Assembly: GCF_001421665.1 (NCBI RefSeq)
Contig: NZ_LMKV01000003.1
Location: forward strand, 94,368-158,367
Direction: 5' to 3'
Length of the DNA stretch: 64,000 bases
Origin: Sphingobium sp. Leaf26
Lineage (GTDB): Bacteria; Pseudomonadota; Alphaproteobacteria; Sphingomonadales; Sphingomonadaceae
The notes beneath the pieces are model-generated. The model searched no databases, was not told the origin of the DNA, and saw only the letters and a list, made by a program, of their open reading frames with translations. The number at the start of each line of letters is the position of its first letter. The first letter of the stretch is position 1. The translations under genes and the position numbers were made by a program. Positions 47,713 through 56,088 of the stretch are shown piece after piece.

Positions 47713-49391
47713 GCGCGACCTTTGATGCGATCGTCGTCGGCTCCGGTATCACCGGCGGCTGGGCGGCCAAGGAACTCACGCAAGCGGGCCTGAAGGTGCT
47801 GCTGGTCGAACGCGGGCCGGATGAGCCGCATGGCCAGTATCCGACCGAGATGAAGGCACCGTGGGAGATGCCCTTTCGCGGCATGGGCGATGCGCAGGAA
47901 TATCTCAAATCCTATCCGGTCCAGTCGGGCAATCGCCATTTCAACGAATTTACCCAGCATCATTTCGTTCGCGACGACATCAATCCCTACACGGTGGGCG
48001 AAGGGCAGGCGTTCAACTGGTGGCGCGGCTATCAATTGGGTGGGCGATCGCTGACCTGGGGGCGGCAATGCTATCGCTGGTCCGACTATGATTTCGGCGC
48101 GAACAAGGCGGACGGCCATGGCAGCGACTGGCCGATCCGCTATGCCGACCTTGCCCCCTGGTATGACAAGGTCGAGGAATTCGTCGGCGTGTCGGGATCG
48201 GCCGAGGGGCTGGCGGCGTTGCCGGACGGACGGTTCCAGCCGCCCATGGCGCTGAATGTGGTCGAGCAGCATGTGCGCGGCGTGATTGGCCAGCAGTGGC
48301 CCGACCGCTGCCTGACCGTGGGCCGCACGGCGAATCTGACGCAGGAAAAGGAGGGGCGGGCCAAGTGCCAATATCGCTCCATCTGCGCGCGCGGATGCAG
48401 CTATGGTGCCTATTTCTCGACGCAAAGTTCCACCCTGCCCGCCGCGCAGGCCACCGGCAATCTGACGCTGGTGACGGACAGCATCGTGGACCAAGTGGAG
48501 GTCGACCCGGTCACGAGGAAGGCGACCGGGGTGCTGATCCTGAACACCGCCACCGGCAAACATATGCGGGCTACGGCGCGGATGATCTTCCTCAACGCCA
48601 GCGCCTTCAACAGCGTCCATATCCTGCTGCGATCGCGGTCGGAACTGTTCCCCAAGGGCCTTGCCAACACCAGCGGCGTGCTGGGAACGCATATCATGGA
48701 CCATGCCTCCACCCTGTCGGGCATGGCGCTGATGCACGGGTTCGAGGATCGGACCACCTATGGCAACCGGCCGACCGGCATCGTCATTCCGCGCTTCCGC
48801 AATCTGGACAAGACGGATGGTCGGGGCTTCACGCGCGGCTACAGCTACCAAGGCGGGGCGCTGCAATCGACCTGGACGCAGGGCAAGCGGATGCCGGGCA
48901 TCGGCGCGGAGATGAAGGACACGCTCCACAAGGTCGGGCCGTGGAAGATGGTGTTGGTCACCTATGCCGAAAGCCTGCCGCGCGCGTCCAATCGGCTGAC
49001 GCTGGACCCGGTCAGGACCGACGCCCATGGCATGGCGGCGCTGCACATCGCCTTCGACCATGGCGCCAATGAGCGCGCCGCGCTGGCCGACGCGAAGACC
49101 GAGGCGAAGGCGATGCTGGAGGCGGCCGGCGGCACCTATCTGTTCGGTTTCGACCAGCCGGGGGCGGGTGGTTCCTCCATTCACGAAATGGGCGGCGCAC
49201 GCATGGGGAATGATCCGTCGACGTCGGTGCTGGACAAATGGAACCGCGCGCATGACGTGCCCAACCTGTTCGTCACGGATGGCGCGGCGATGGCCTCGTC
49301 CGCCTGCCAGAATCCCTCGCTCACCTATATGGCGCTGACGGCGCGGGCGTGCGACGCGGCGGTCACGATGCTGAAGGACGGGCGGCTTTGA
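47709..49391 (+). CDS. Periplasmic GMC dehydrogenase, large subunit
   Basis: A 560-residue GMC oxidoreductase: FAD motif VVGSGITGGWAAKELTQAG at 9-27, WWRGYQLGGRSLTWGRQCYRWSD, a Cys pair in CQYRSICARGCSYG, and the C-terminal active-site block SSIHEMGGARMGNDPSTS (His) with QNPSLTYMALTARA. This pattern matches gluconate/2-keto-gluconate and fructose dehydrogenase large subunits, which travel with a subunit-3 partner by Tat. No cytochrome subunit gene follows, so the electron acceptor must be encoded elsewhere. In this operon it probably oxidises an alcohol group of the aromatic substrate outside the cytoplasm. Confidence 0.87.
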   Translation: MSATFDAIVVGSGITGGWAAKELTQAGLKVLLVERGPDEPHGQYPTEMKAPWEMPFRGMGDAQEYLKSYPVQSGNRHFNEFTQHHFVRDDINPYTVGEGQAFNWWRGYQLGGRSLTWGRQCYRWSDYDFGANKADGHGSDWPIRYADLAPWYDKVEEFVGVSGSAEGLAALPDGRFQPPMALNVVEQHVRGVIGQQWPDRCLTVGRTANLTQEKEGRAKCQYRSICARGCSYGAYFSTQSSTLPAAQATGNLTLVTDSIVDQVEVDPVTRKATGVLILNTATGKHMRATARMIFLNASAFNSVHILLRSRSELFPKGLANTSGVLGTHIMDHASTLSGMALMHGFEDRTTYGNRPTGIVIPRFRNLDKTDGRGFTRGYSYQGGALQSTWTQGKRMPGIGAEMKDTLHKVGPWKMVLVTYAESLPRASNRLTLDPVRTDAHGMAALHIAFDHGANERAALADAKTEAKAMLEAAGGTYLFGFDQPGAGGSSIHEMGGARMGNDPSTSVLDKWNRAHDVPNLFVTDGAAMASSACQNPSLTYMALTARACDAAVTMLKDGRL

Positions 49392-50815
49392 TGGACGCGG
49401 CGCAAGCGGCGGCATCCCTCAGTCCGGGCCAGCGTCGCGCGGCGCTGGGCACGCTCATCATCGCCTTCGTGGTCGATGTGCTGGACGGCACGATCGTCAA
49501 TGTCGCGGTGCCGGCGATCCGTTCCGACCTGCATGCCAGCGCGCTGGCGGTGCAGTGGATCGTGGCCGGCTATGCGCTCGCCTTCGGCATGCTCCTCATC
49601 AGCGGTGGGCGGTTGGGCGACCTTTATGGTTATCGCCGCCTGTTTCTGACCGGGATCATTGGTTTTTCGCTGAGTTCGGTGGCCTGTGGCCTTGCCGATG
49701 ACGCACTGCATCTGGTGCTGGCGCGGATCGCGCAGGGGGCGACGGCGGCGCTGATGGCGCCGCAGGTGCTGGCGCTGATCCAACTGCTTTATGGCCCGTC
49801 GGAACGGGTGGGCGTGCTGGGCATGTTCGGCCTGCTGGGCGGCGTATCCGCCATTCTCGGCCCGATCGTCGGCGGGGCGCTGATCGACGCGAATATCGGC
49901 GGCCTCGGCTGGCGCCCGATCTTCTTCATCAACGCGCCGCTGGGTGTGGCCGGAGTGATCGCCGCGCTGAAATATCTGCCGATCGGGCGATCGGCCCATC
50001 CGTTGCGGATGGACTGGCGCGGCAATGTACTGGTGATGGCGACCCTGTTCGCGCTGATCTTTCCGCTGGCGATCGGCCGCGATCTGGGCTGGCCGCTCTG
50101 GTGCGTGATGCTGCTCGCGGCGACCGTGCCGCTCCTCTGGACGACGCTGCGCTATCTGACCGCGCGCACGGCGCAGGACGGGTCCGCCCTGCTTGATCCC
50201 GCGCTGTTCCGGCAACGCAGCTTCGGGCTGGGCGTGATCGTGTCTTTGATCTTCGCGGTGGCGACGGCGGGCTTGCTGCTGACCATGATGCTGGTGTTGC
50301 AGATCGGCCTTGGCATGGACCCGCTGGCGGCCGGTGTGGCGCATATCCCCTTCGCCATTGGTGCGGGGCTGGGTGTCGGGTTCATCGGGCGCGGACTGGT
50401 GCCCAGGCTGGGGCGCAATGTGCTGGTGCTGGGCGCGCTGTGCATGATGGCGGGCATTGGCCTGCTGGTACCGGTCTTTGCCTGGGGCGGGCCGATGTTG
50501 CCGCTGGCGATCGCGCTGCTGCTGGCGGGATTGGGCATGGGGATGCTGGCCGGGCCGCTGACACCGATCGCGCTGGCGCGCATCGACAAGGCCCATGCCG
50601 GGGCGGCGGGCGGCGTGCTGAAGGCGGTGCAGCAACTGGGCAGCGCGATCGGCGCGGCGGGCATCGGGGCGCTGTTTCTATGGCTTGCCAAGGGTGCGCA
50701 GGAGGCAGAGGTTACCCGCGCAGCCTTCACGCAAACGGCGGCGGTCATGGTTCTGTTACTGCTGCTGGTCGCGCTGATCGCACGGTTGCTGCCGGCCAGG
50801 CTGTTCGACGCTTGA
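49391..50815 (+). CDS. MFS transporter, DHA2 (EmrB/QacA-like)
   Basis: 474 residues with about 14 hydrophobic segments. The DHA2 pattern at the N-terminus is IIAFVVDVLDGTIVNVAVPAI, and motif A is GGRLGDLYGYRRLF. The ATG at 49391 overlaps the GMC stop (TGATG). DHA2 members are usually drug/proton antiporters, but in catabolic operons they can move aromatic acids. It may import the periplasmic GMC product or export a toxic intermediate. Last gene before the second operator at 50851. Confidence 0.85.
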   Translation: MDAAQAAASLSPGQRRAALGTLIIAFVVDVLDGTIVNVAVPAIRSDLHASALAVQWIVAGYALAFGMLLISGGRLGDLYGYRRLFLTGIIGFSLSSVACGLADDALHLVLARIAQGATAALMAPQVLALIQLLYGPSERVGVLGMFGLLGGVSAILGPIVGGALIDANIGGLGWRPIFFINAPLGVAGVIAALKYLPIGRSAHPLRMDWRGNVLVMATLFALIFPLAIGRDLGWPLWCVMLLAATVPLLWTTLRYLTARTAQDGSALLDPALFRQRSFGLGVIVSLIFAVATAGLLLTMMLVLQIGLGMDPLAAGVAHIPFAIGAGLGVGFIGRGLVPRLGRNVLVLGALCMMAGIGLLVPVFAWGGPMLPLAIALLLAGLGMGMLAGPLTPIALARIDKAHAGAAGGVLKAVQQLGSAIGAAGIGALFLWLAKGAQEAEVTRAAFTQTAAVMVLLLLLVALIARLLPARLFDA

Positions 50816-50843
50816 CAGACGCCTTGATCGCAGTCAAAAAAGA

Positions 50844-50869
50844 ATCAATATTCTAATAATAGATTTGAT
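50844..50869 (+). promoter_or_regulatory. Operator TTCTAATAATAGAT, second copy
   Basis: TTCTAATAATAGAT (50851-50864) repeats 13 of 14 bases of the 46996 palindrome and is flanked by ATCAA (50844-50848) and TTGAT (50865-50869), extending the dyad. It lies 20 bp before the ATG at 50885. The -10 is probably TAATAA within it; the -35 is unclear. It should couple the two halves of the catabolic locus. Confidence 0.55.
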
Positions 50870-50884
50870 GTGAGTGGAGGGTAG

Positions 50885-52120
50885 ATGTCGCGGCTGGTTT
50901 CCTTCTTTCGGCGATTGACGCTGGTGCCGCAGGGCATCACGATCGTAACCGCCGCCTTCCTGCCGATCTTTGCGATCGTGTCGATGTTCCCGGCGGTGCC
51001 CGCGATCATCGACCATTTCGCGGCCGACCCCGATGCGCGCTGGAAAGTGCCGATGATGGTGTCGGCGCCGGGCCTCACCATCGCCCTGATCGCACCCTTC
51101 GCCGGCTGGTTCGTGGACCGGATCGGGCGGCGGCCACTGCTGATCGGTGCCACTCTGCTCTATGGCATTTTCGGCACCGCCCCCTTCTTCCTCGACAGCC
51201 TGAACGCGGTGTTCGCCTCGCGCCTGTTGCTGGGGGTGGCGGAGGCGGCGATCCTGACCATCGTCAACACGCTGATCGGTGATTATTGGGAGGATGAGGG
51301 GCGGCGCGACTGGTTGATGCTGCAAGGCGTGGCTGGGCCGTTTCTGGCCAGCGGCGTGATCGCCCTGTCCGGTCCGGCCACGGCGATGCGCTGGAACGGC
51401 ATCTTCCTCGTCTATCTGATCGCTTTCCCGATCTTCTTCGCGATGATGGCCTGGCTGTTCGAGCCGAAGCGGCAGGCCCATGACATGGTCGATGCTACGG
51501 ACGCTTCGCGCGCTGCCCCGTCTGCCGGAACGCTTTTCCCTTGGATGCCGGTCGGCCTGCTGGGGCTGGTGACGCTTTGTGCGTCATGCCTCTATTATGT
51601 GTTCATCATCAATGGCGGCCTGGCGTTTCGTGAAGTCGGCGTGACCGATCCGTCCGCCTTGAGCGCCATGACCGCACTGCCCAGCCTGTCCGTCATCGTC
51701 GGTGCGCTGGTCTTCCGGGCGCTCGGTGGCAAGGCCAATGCGGTGCAACTGTCGGCCTTCTTCCTGATGCTGGGCCTTGGCCTGCTGGGTATCGGGATGG
51801 CGACCAGTGCGAAATGGATGATCGCCGCTCTGGTGGTGCAGCAGACCGGTGCCGGCATGGCCGTCCCCTCGCTGATCGCCTGGGCGCAGACCAAGTTGCC
51901 GTTCCAGCATCGTGGGCGCGGCATGGGGATATGGACCGCCTGCTTCTTCTTCGGCCAATTCTCTTCGCCCTTCCTCGTCCACAAGCTGAATGATGCGACC
52001 GGCACGATGCAGGGGGCGTTCATGGCGTCGGGCCTGATCGGGCTGGTGCTTGCGATCATCATCTTCCTGTTTCTCGATCGCTCCGTTCGCGGCGCGCCCG
52101 GCAAGCTGGAGACGGCGTGA
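50885..52120 (+). CDS. MFS transporter, 12-helix
   Basis: 411 residues, about 12 hydrophobic segments, motif A GWFVDRIGRRPLLIGATLLYG between helices 2 and 3, and a cytoplasmic loop WLFEPKRQAHDMVDATDASRAAPS between halves. GGAGGG precedes the ATG. As first gene of the ring-cleavage unit it probably imports the aromatic substrate (AAHS/MFS_1-like). The flavin monooxygenase gene overlaps its end. Confidence 0.85.
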   Translation: MSRLVSFFRRLTLVPQGITIVTAAFLPIFAIVSMFPAVPAIIDHFAADPDARWKVPMMVSAPGLTIALIAPFAGWFVDRIGRRPLLIGATLLYGIFGTAPFFLDSLNAVFASRLLLGVAEAAILTIVNTLIGDYWEDEGRRDWLMLQGVAGPFLASGVIALSGPATAMRWNGIFLVYLIAFPIFFAMMAWLFEPKRQAHDMVDATDASRAAPSAGTLFPWMPVGLLGLVTLCASCLYYVFIINGGLAFREVGVTDPSALSAMTALPSLSVIVGALVFRALGGKANAVQLSAFFLMLGLGLLGIGMATSAKWMIAALVVQQTGAGMAVPSLIAWAQTKLPFQHRGRGMGIWTACFFFGQFSSPFLVHKLNDATGTMQGAFMASGLIGLVLAIIIFLFLDRSVRGAPGKLETA

Positions 52121-53226
52121 TGAAAGCGCTGATCATCGGCGGCGGCATTGGCGGCCTGTCTGCGGCGATAGCGCTGCGGCGGAGCGGGCATGATGCAATC
52201 GTCATCGAACGCGATCCCAACTGGTCGGTCTATGGCGTGGGCATCATCCAGCAGGCCAATGTCGTGCGGGCGATGGCGCAACTCGGCGTGCTCGACGCTT
52301 TCCTCGATGCGGCCTGCGGCTTCGATGCGGTGGAAATCTATATTCCCAGCGGCGATCGGGTGGCGCGGGTGCCGTCCCCGGCACTGGTGCTGGGCAAACC
52401 TGCCAATGTCGGCATCGGCCGCCGCGCGCTGCAACAGGTGCTGGGGGATAGCGCGAAGGCACTAGGCGCGGACATCCGGCTGGGGCTGACAGTCGAGACG
52501 CTGGACGATGATGGCGCGGGCGTGGATGTGCGCTTTTCCGATGGCGGCGTGGATCGCTATGATGTCGTGGTCGGGGCGGACGGGGTTTATTCGCAGACGC
52601 GGAATATGATCCTGCCCGATGCCGAAAAGCCGGCATTCACCGGACAGGGCGTGTGGCGCTATAATTTTCCGCGTCCGGCCGGGCTGGATGCGCTGCATGT
52701 CTATAATGGCCCGATCGGCGTCGGGCTGGTGCCGATGAGCGCGGAGCAGATCTATCTCTTCGCGACCAGCGCAGAGCCGGGCAATCCGCATTATGCCCGC
52801 GCTGATCTGGCCGCGACGATGCGGGCCAAGCTGGCCAACACCGCGCCGCAGATTCAGGCGCTTGCCGCCCAGATCAGCGACAACGACGGCGTCGTCTATC
52901 GCCCGCTCGAAGCGATGGTGGTGCATGGTCCCTGGTCGAAGGGAAGGGTCGTGCTGCTGGGCGATGCCGTCCACGCAACCACGCCGCATCTGGGACAGGG
53001 TGCGGGCATGGCGATCGAGGATGCGATCGTGCTGGCCGAGGAACTGGGCAAGGTTGAAAGCCCGGAAGCCGCCTTCGCCGCCTATCGCGACCGCCGCTAC
53101 GAACGCTGCCGCTATATCGTCGAACAGTCGCTGGCCATTTGCCACGGCCAGATCGGCAAGGGGCCGCCGGTCGATAATTACAAGGCCACCGCAGAGATGT
53201 TCGCGGTCGTCTCCCAACCCATCTGA
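52120..53226 (+). CDS. FAD-dependent aromatic monooxygenase (group A)
   Basis: 368 residues: ALIIGGGIGGLSAAIALRRSG is the FAD GxGxxG motif, VVVGADGVYSQTR the central DG motif, and RVVLLGDAVHATTPHLGQGAG the GD motif that contacts FAD ribose. This is the salicylate hydroxylase / 3-hydroxybenzoate hydroxylase group, single-component NAD(P)H-dependent. It would hydroxylate a phenolic acid to an ortho-diol for the extradiol dioxygenase encoded next. The ATG at 52120 shares TGATG with the MFS stop; GTG 52117 is an alternative. Cytoplasmic. Confidence 0.87.
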   Translation: MKALIIGGGIGGLSAAIALRRSGHDAIVIERDPNWSVYGVGIIQQANVVRAMAQLGVLDAFLDAACGFDAVEIYIPSGDRVARVPSPALVLGKPANVGIGRRALQQVLGDSAKALGADIRLGLTVETLDDDGAGVDVRFSDGGVDRYDVVVGADGVYSQTRNMILPDAEKPAFTGQGVWRYNFPRPAGLDALHVYNGPIGVGLVPMSAEQIYLFATSAEPGNPHYARADLAATMRAKLANTAPQIQALAAQISDNDGVVYRPLEAMVVHGPWSKGRVVLLGDAVHATTPHLGQGAGMAIEDAIVLAEELGKVESPEAAFAAYRDRRYERCRYIVEQSLAICHGQIGKGPPVDNYKATAEMFAVVSQPI

Positions 53227-53244
53227 CAATCAAGGATAGCCGCC

Positions 53245-54147
53245 ATGAGCCGCGTCACCGAAATCCGTTATGTCGGCTATGCCGTCCCCGATCTGGAGGC
53301 AGAACGGGCTTTCTATCATGACCAGTGGAAGCTGGTCGAGGCGGGCGAGCAGGACGATATGATCCATTTCGCCGCCGATGGAGGCGAGGAGTTGTATGTC
53401 GTGCGTCTGCGCGCGGCAGAGGAGAAGCGCATCGACGTGATCGCGCTGGCCGCCGACAACCGCGCCGATGTGGATGCGCTGCACGACAAGGTCTCGGCGT
53501 CGGGCGCACGGATCATCTTCGTGCCCAGGGAACTGACGACGCTGGGCGGTGGATATGGCTTCCGCTTCTTCTCGCCCGAAGGGCTGACCTTCGAGATTTC
53601 GAGCGACGTGGCGCGCCGCAGCCCGCGCGACATGGTCCGCTGGGAAGGCGTACCACAGAAGATCAGCCATATCGTGCTGCACGCGCCCGACCATAAGGCG
53701 CTGGTGCAATGGTTCTGCGATGTGCTGGGCTTCAAGGTCAGCGACTGGCTGGGCGATTTCATGTGCTTCCTGCGCTGCAACGGCGCGCATCACCGCATCG
53801 CCATCCTGCCGGGACCGCCCTGCCTCAACCATGTCGCTTATGACATGTTGAGCGTCGATGACATGATGGTGGGCGTCCATCGTCTGAAGCAGAAAGGCAC
53901 CGACCTGCGCTGGGGGCCGGGCCGCCATACGGCGGGCAACAACACCTTCAGCTACTTCACGACGCCTGCCGGCTTCGCGGTCGAATATACGTCCGAGCTG
54001 GACTATGTGGATTTCGAAACGCATGAGCCGCAGGTTCACATTCCTGGTCCCAAGGTGATGGACCAGTGGGGCATCGGCGTCGGCGGTCCGCAGACCATGC
54101 CGCATCCCGAACCCGACAAGGGGCTGTTTCAGGCGGCGGAGGTCTGA
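53245..54147 (+). CDS. Type I (VOC) extradiol ring-cleavage dioxygenase
   Basis: A 300-residue two-domain vicinal-oxygen-chelate protein. The C-terminal catalytic domain keeps the 2-His-1-carboxylate iron site: His142 in ISHIVLHAPD, His196 in LNHVAYDM, Glu247 in AVEYTSE. These match BphC positions 146, 210 and 260. It cleaves a catechol-type ring next to the hydroxyls. SD AAGGATAG precedes the ATG. The N-terminal domain is divergent from BphC/LigZ, so the substrate may be unusual. It follows the monooxygenase by 18 bp and the hydrolase follows by 4 bp. Confidence 0.87.
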   Translation: MSRVTEIRYVGYAVPDLEAERAFYHDQWKLVEAGEQDDMIHFAADGGEELYVVRLRAAEEKRIDVIALAADNRADVDALHDKVSASGARIIFVPRELTTLGGGYGFRFFSPEGLTFEISSDVARRSPRDMVRWEGVPQKISHIVLHAPDHKALVQWFCDVLGFKVSDWLGDFMCFLRCNGAHHRIAILPGPPCLNHVAYDMLSVDDMMVGVHRLKQKGTDLRWGPGRHTAGNNTFSYFTTPAGFAVEYTSELDYVDFETHEPQVHIPGPKVMDQWGIGVGGPQTMPHPEPDKGLFQAAEV

Positions 54148-54151
54148 TCCC

Positions 54152-55309
54152 ATGGCCCTGTTCGAATATTTCCCCAACTATATCTGGAACCTGTCGGTCG
54201 CGATCGCGATGGAGAGCGGTGGGCAGATCGGCGAGATCGTCGATATGTGCCAGCCGATCAGGGACGCCACCGCGAACGGTGGCGACGCAGGCACGCCCAT
54301 GTTCATGAAGGCATGGGCGGCGATGGGCGACAAGCTGGTCGACCTCGCGGCCGAGGACGAGGGGAAGGGGCGCCATGTCTCCGCCTCCAACAAGCTGGAG
54401 CGTGCGGCGCTCTACCTCATCATCGCCGAGCGGATGCAGGGGCATGGCGCGCCGGAGCGCGAGGCGACCTATGCCAGGGCGCGCGATGCCTTCGATCGGT
54501 CGACAGCACTGGGCAAGATCAACCGCCAGCGGGTGGAAATCCCGCTGGCGACGGGCACCATGCCGGCCCTCTTCACCCGTGCGCCGGGCGAGGGCCGCAA
54601 GCCCGTCGTGGTCTTCTGCAACGGTCTCGATAGCTGCAAGGAGCTGCTTTACTGGACGCGGTTGCCGCAGGAGCTGGCGCGGCGCGGCATTTCGACGCTA
54701 TGCGTCGATCAGCCGGGATCGGGGGAGGCGCTGCGGCTCCAGAACCTGCCCGTCGATCCGCATAGCGAAAACTGGGCGAGCAAGGCGGTCGACTGGCTGG
54801 AACAGCAGGCCGAAGTGGACCCCGAAGCGATCGGCATGACCGGCATTTCGCTGGGCGGCCATTTCGCGCCACGCGCCGTCGCCTACGAACCGCGCTTTGC
54901 CAGTGGCGCGGTCTGGGGCGCGAACCATAATTGGCGCGCGGTGCAGGACAAGCGCATGGCGCGCGAGGGCGAGAATCCGGTCCCTCATTATTGGGCGCAT
55001 GTCCACTGGGCGTTCGGGGCGAAGGATCAGGAGGATTTCCTTGCCCGGTCGGAGGCGATGAACCTTAACGGTCACATGGATCGCATCGAGGTGCCCTTCC
55101 TGGTCACCCACGGCGCAAACGATCGCCAGATCAGCGTCGCCTATGCCGACGATCTCTACGACCAGCTCGTCAATTCGCCGCACCGGGAGAAGGTGATCTT
55201 CACGCCGCGTGAGGGCGGGGTCGAGCATGTCGGTGCCGACAATATGGCCTATGGTCGCGACCTGATTTCGGACTGGTTCGCGGAGACGCTTGGAGGGAAG
55301 GTGGCATGA
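54152..55309 (+). CDS. Alpha/beta hydrolase, DHPON-hydrolase-like C-C hydrolase candidate
   Basis: 385 residues. A helical N-terminal part (about 1-130) precedes an alpha/beta hydrolase domain: nucleophile Ser in GMTGISLGGHFAPRAV, acid Asp in THGANDRQIS, His in GGVEHVGADN, oxyanion/substrate region VVFCNGLDSCKE. The layout resembles 2,6-dihydroxypseudooxynicotine hydrolase and FrsA-like proteins. DHPON hydrolase cleaves a C-C bond next to a ketone, which is just what a ring-fission product with an acyl side chain needs. It overlaps the cyclase gene by 4 nt. The substrate is unknown. Confidence 0.83.
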   Translation: MALFEYFPNYIWNLSVAIAMESGGQIGEIVDMCQPIRDATANGGDAGTPMFMKAWAAMGDKLVDLAAEDEGKGRHVSASNKLERAALYLIIAERMQGHGAPEREATYARARDAFDRSTALGKINRQRVEIPLATGTMPALFTRAPGEGRKPVVVFCNGLDSCKELLYWTRLPQELARRGISTLCVDQPGSGEALRLQNLPVDPHSENWASKAVDWLEQQAEVDPEAIGMTGISLGGHFAPRAVAYEPRFASGAVWGANHNWRAVQDKRMAREGENPVPHYWAHVHWAFGAKDQEDFLARSEAMNLNGHMDRIEVPFLVTHGANDRQISVAYADDLYDQLVNSPHREKVIFTPREGGVEHVGADNMAYGRDLISDWFAETLGGKVA

Positions 55310-56085
55310 CGCGCCGCTTCATCGACCTGTCGATCACGCTGGACAATGACGTCGTTTCCGATCCGCCCTTCATGCGGCCCAAGATCACCTATGAGACGCA
55401 TCAGGAGACGGTGAAGGAATTGCAGCATTTCTTCCCCGGCGTGACGGCGGAGCAGACACCGGGCGGCGAAGGTTTCGCAGCGGCGGAGTGGGTGACGCTG
55501 ACCACGCATAACGGTACGCATCTGGATGCGCCCTATCATTTCTCCCCGACAATGGATGGCGGGGAGCGCGCCATCACCATCGATGAAGTGCCGCTCGACT
55601 GGTGCTTCCGCCCAGGCGTGAAGCTGGATTTCCGCGCGTTTCCCGACGGCTATGTCGTGACGGCGGCCGATGTCGAGGCGGAACTCAACCGCATCGGCCA
55701 TGAGCTGCAACCGCTCGACATCGTGCTGGTGAACACGGCGGCGGGCAAGGCGCTGGGCCGGCCCGATTTCGTCAATGTCGGATGCGGCATGGGCTATGAG
55801 GCGACCATGTATCTGACGACGCGCGGTGTGCGCGTGACCGGCACCGACGCCTGGAGCTGGGACGCGCCGTTCAGCTATACGGCCGAGAAGGTCAAGCAAA
55901 CCGGCGATACCTCGCTGATCTGGGAGGGGCATAAGGCGGGCCGGGACATCGGCTATTGCCACCTTGAAAAGCTGCATAATCTCGAAGCGCTGCCCGCCCA
56001 CGGGTTTACCGTGAGCTGCTTCCCGCACAAGATCAAGGGCGCGTCGGCGGGCTGGACCCGCGCCGTCGCGATCTTCGAGGACTAA
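55306..56085 (+). CDS. Cyclase / kynurenine-formamidase-like metal hydrolase
   Basis: 259 residues of the Cyclase family: LTTHNGTHLDAPYHF holds the HxGTHxDxPxH metal signature, and a later WSWDAPFSYT and GRDIGYCHLEKLHNL carry further ligands. Members include kynurenine formamidase, isatin hydrolase and polyketide cyclases; they hydrolyse amides, lactams and lactones with Mn or Zn. In this operon it could open a lactone formed from the ring-fission product. It is coupled to the hydrolase (ATGA) and to the FAH gene (3-bp gap). Confidence 0.85.
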   Translation: MTRRFIDLSITLDNDVVSDPPFMRPKITYETHQETVKELQHFFPGVTAEQTPGGEGFAAAEWVTLTTHNGTHLDAPYHFSPTMDGGERAITIDEVPLDWCFRPGVKLDFRAFPDGYVVTAADVEAELNRIGHELQPLDIVLVNTAAGKALGRPDFVNVGCGMGYEATMYLTTRGVRVTGTDAWSWDAPFSYTAEKVKQTGDTSLIWEGHKAGRDIGYCHLEKLHNLEALPAHGFTVSCFPHKIKGASAGWTRAVAIFED

Positions 56086-56088
56086 GCG

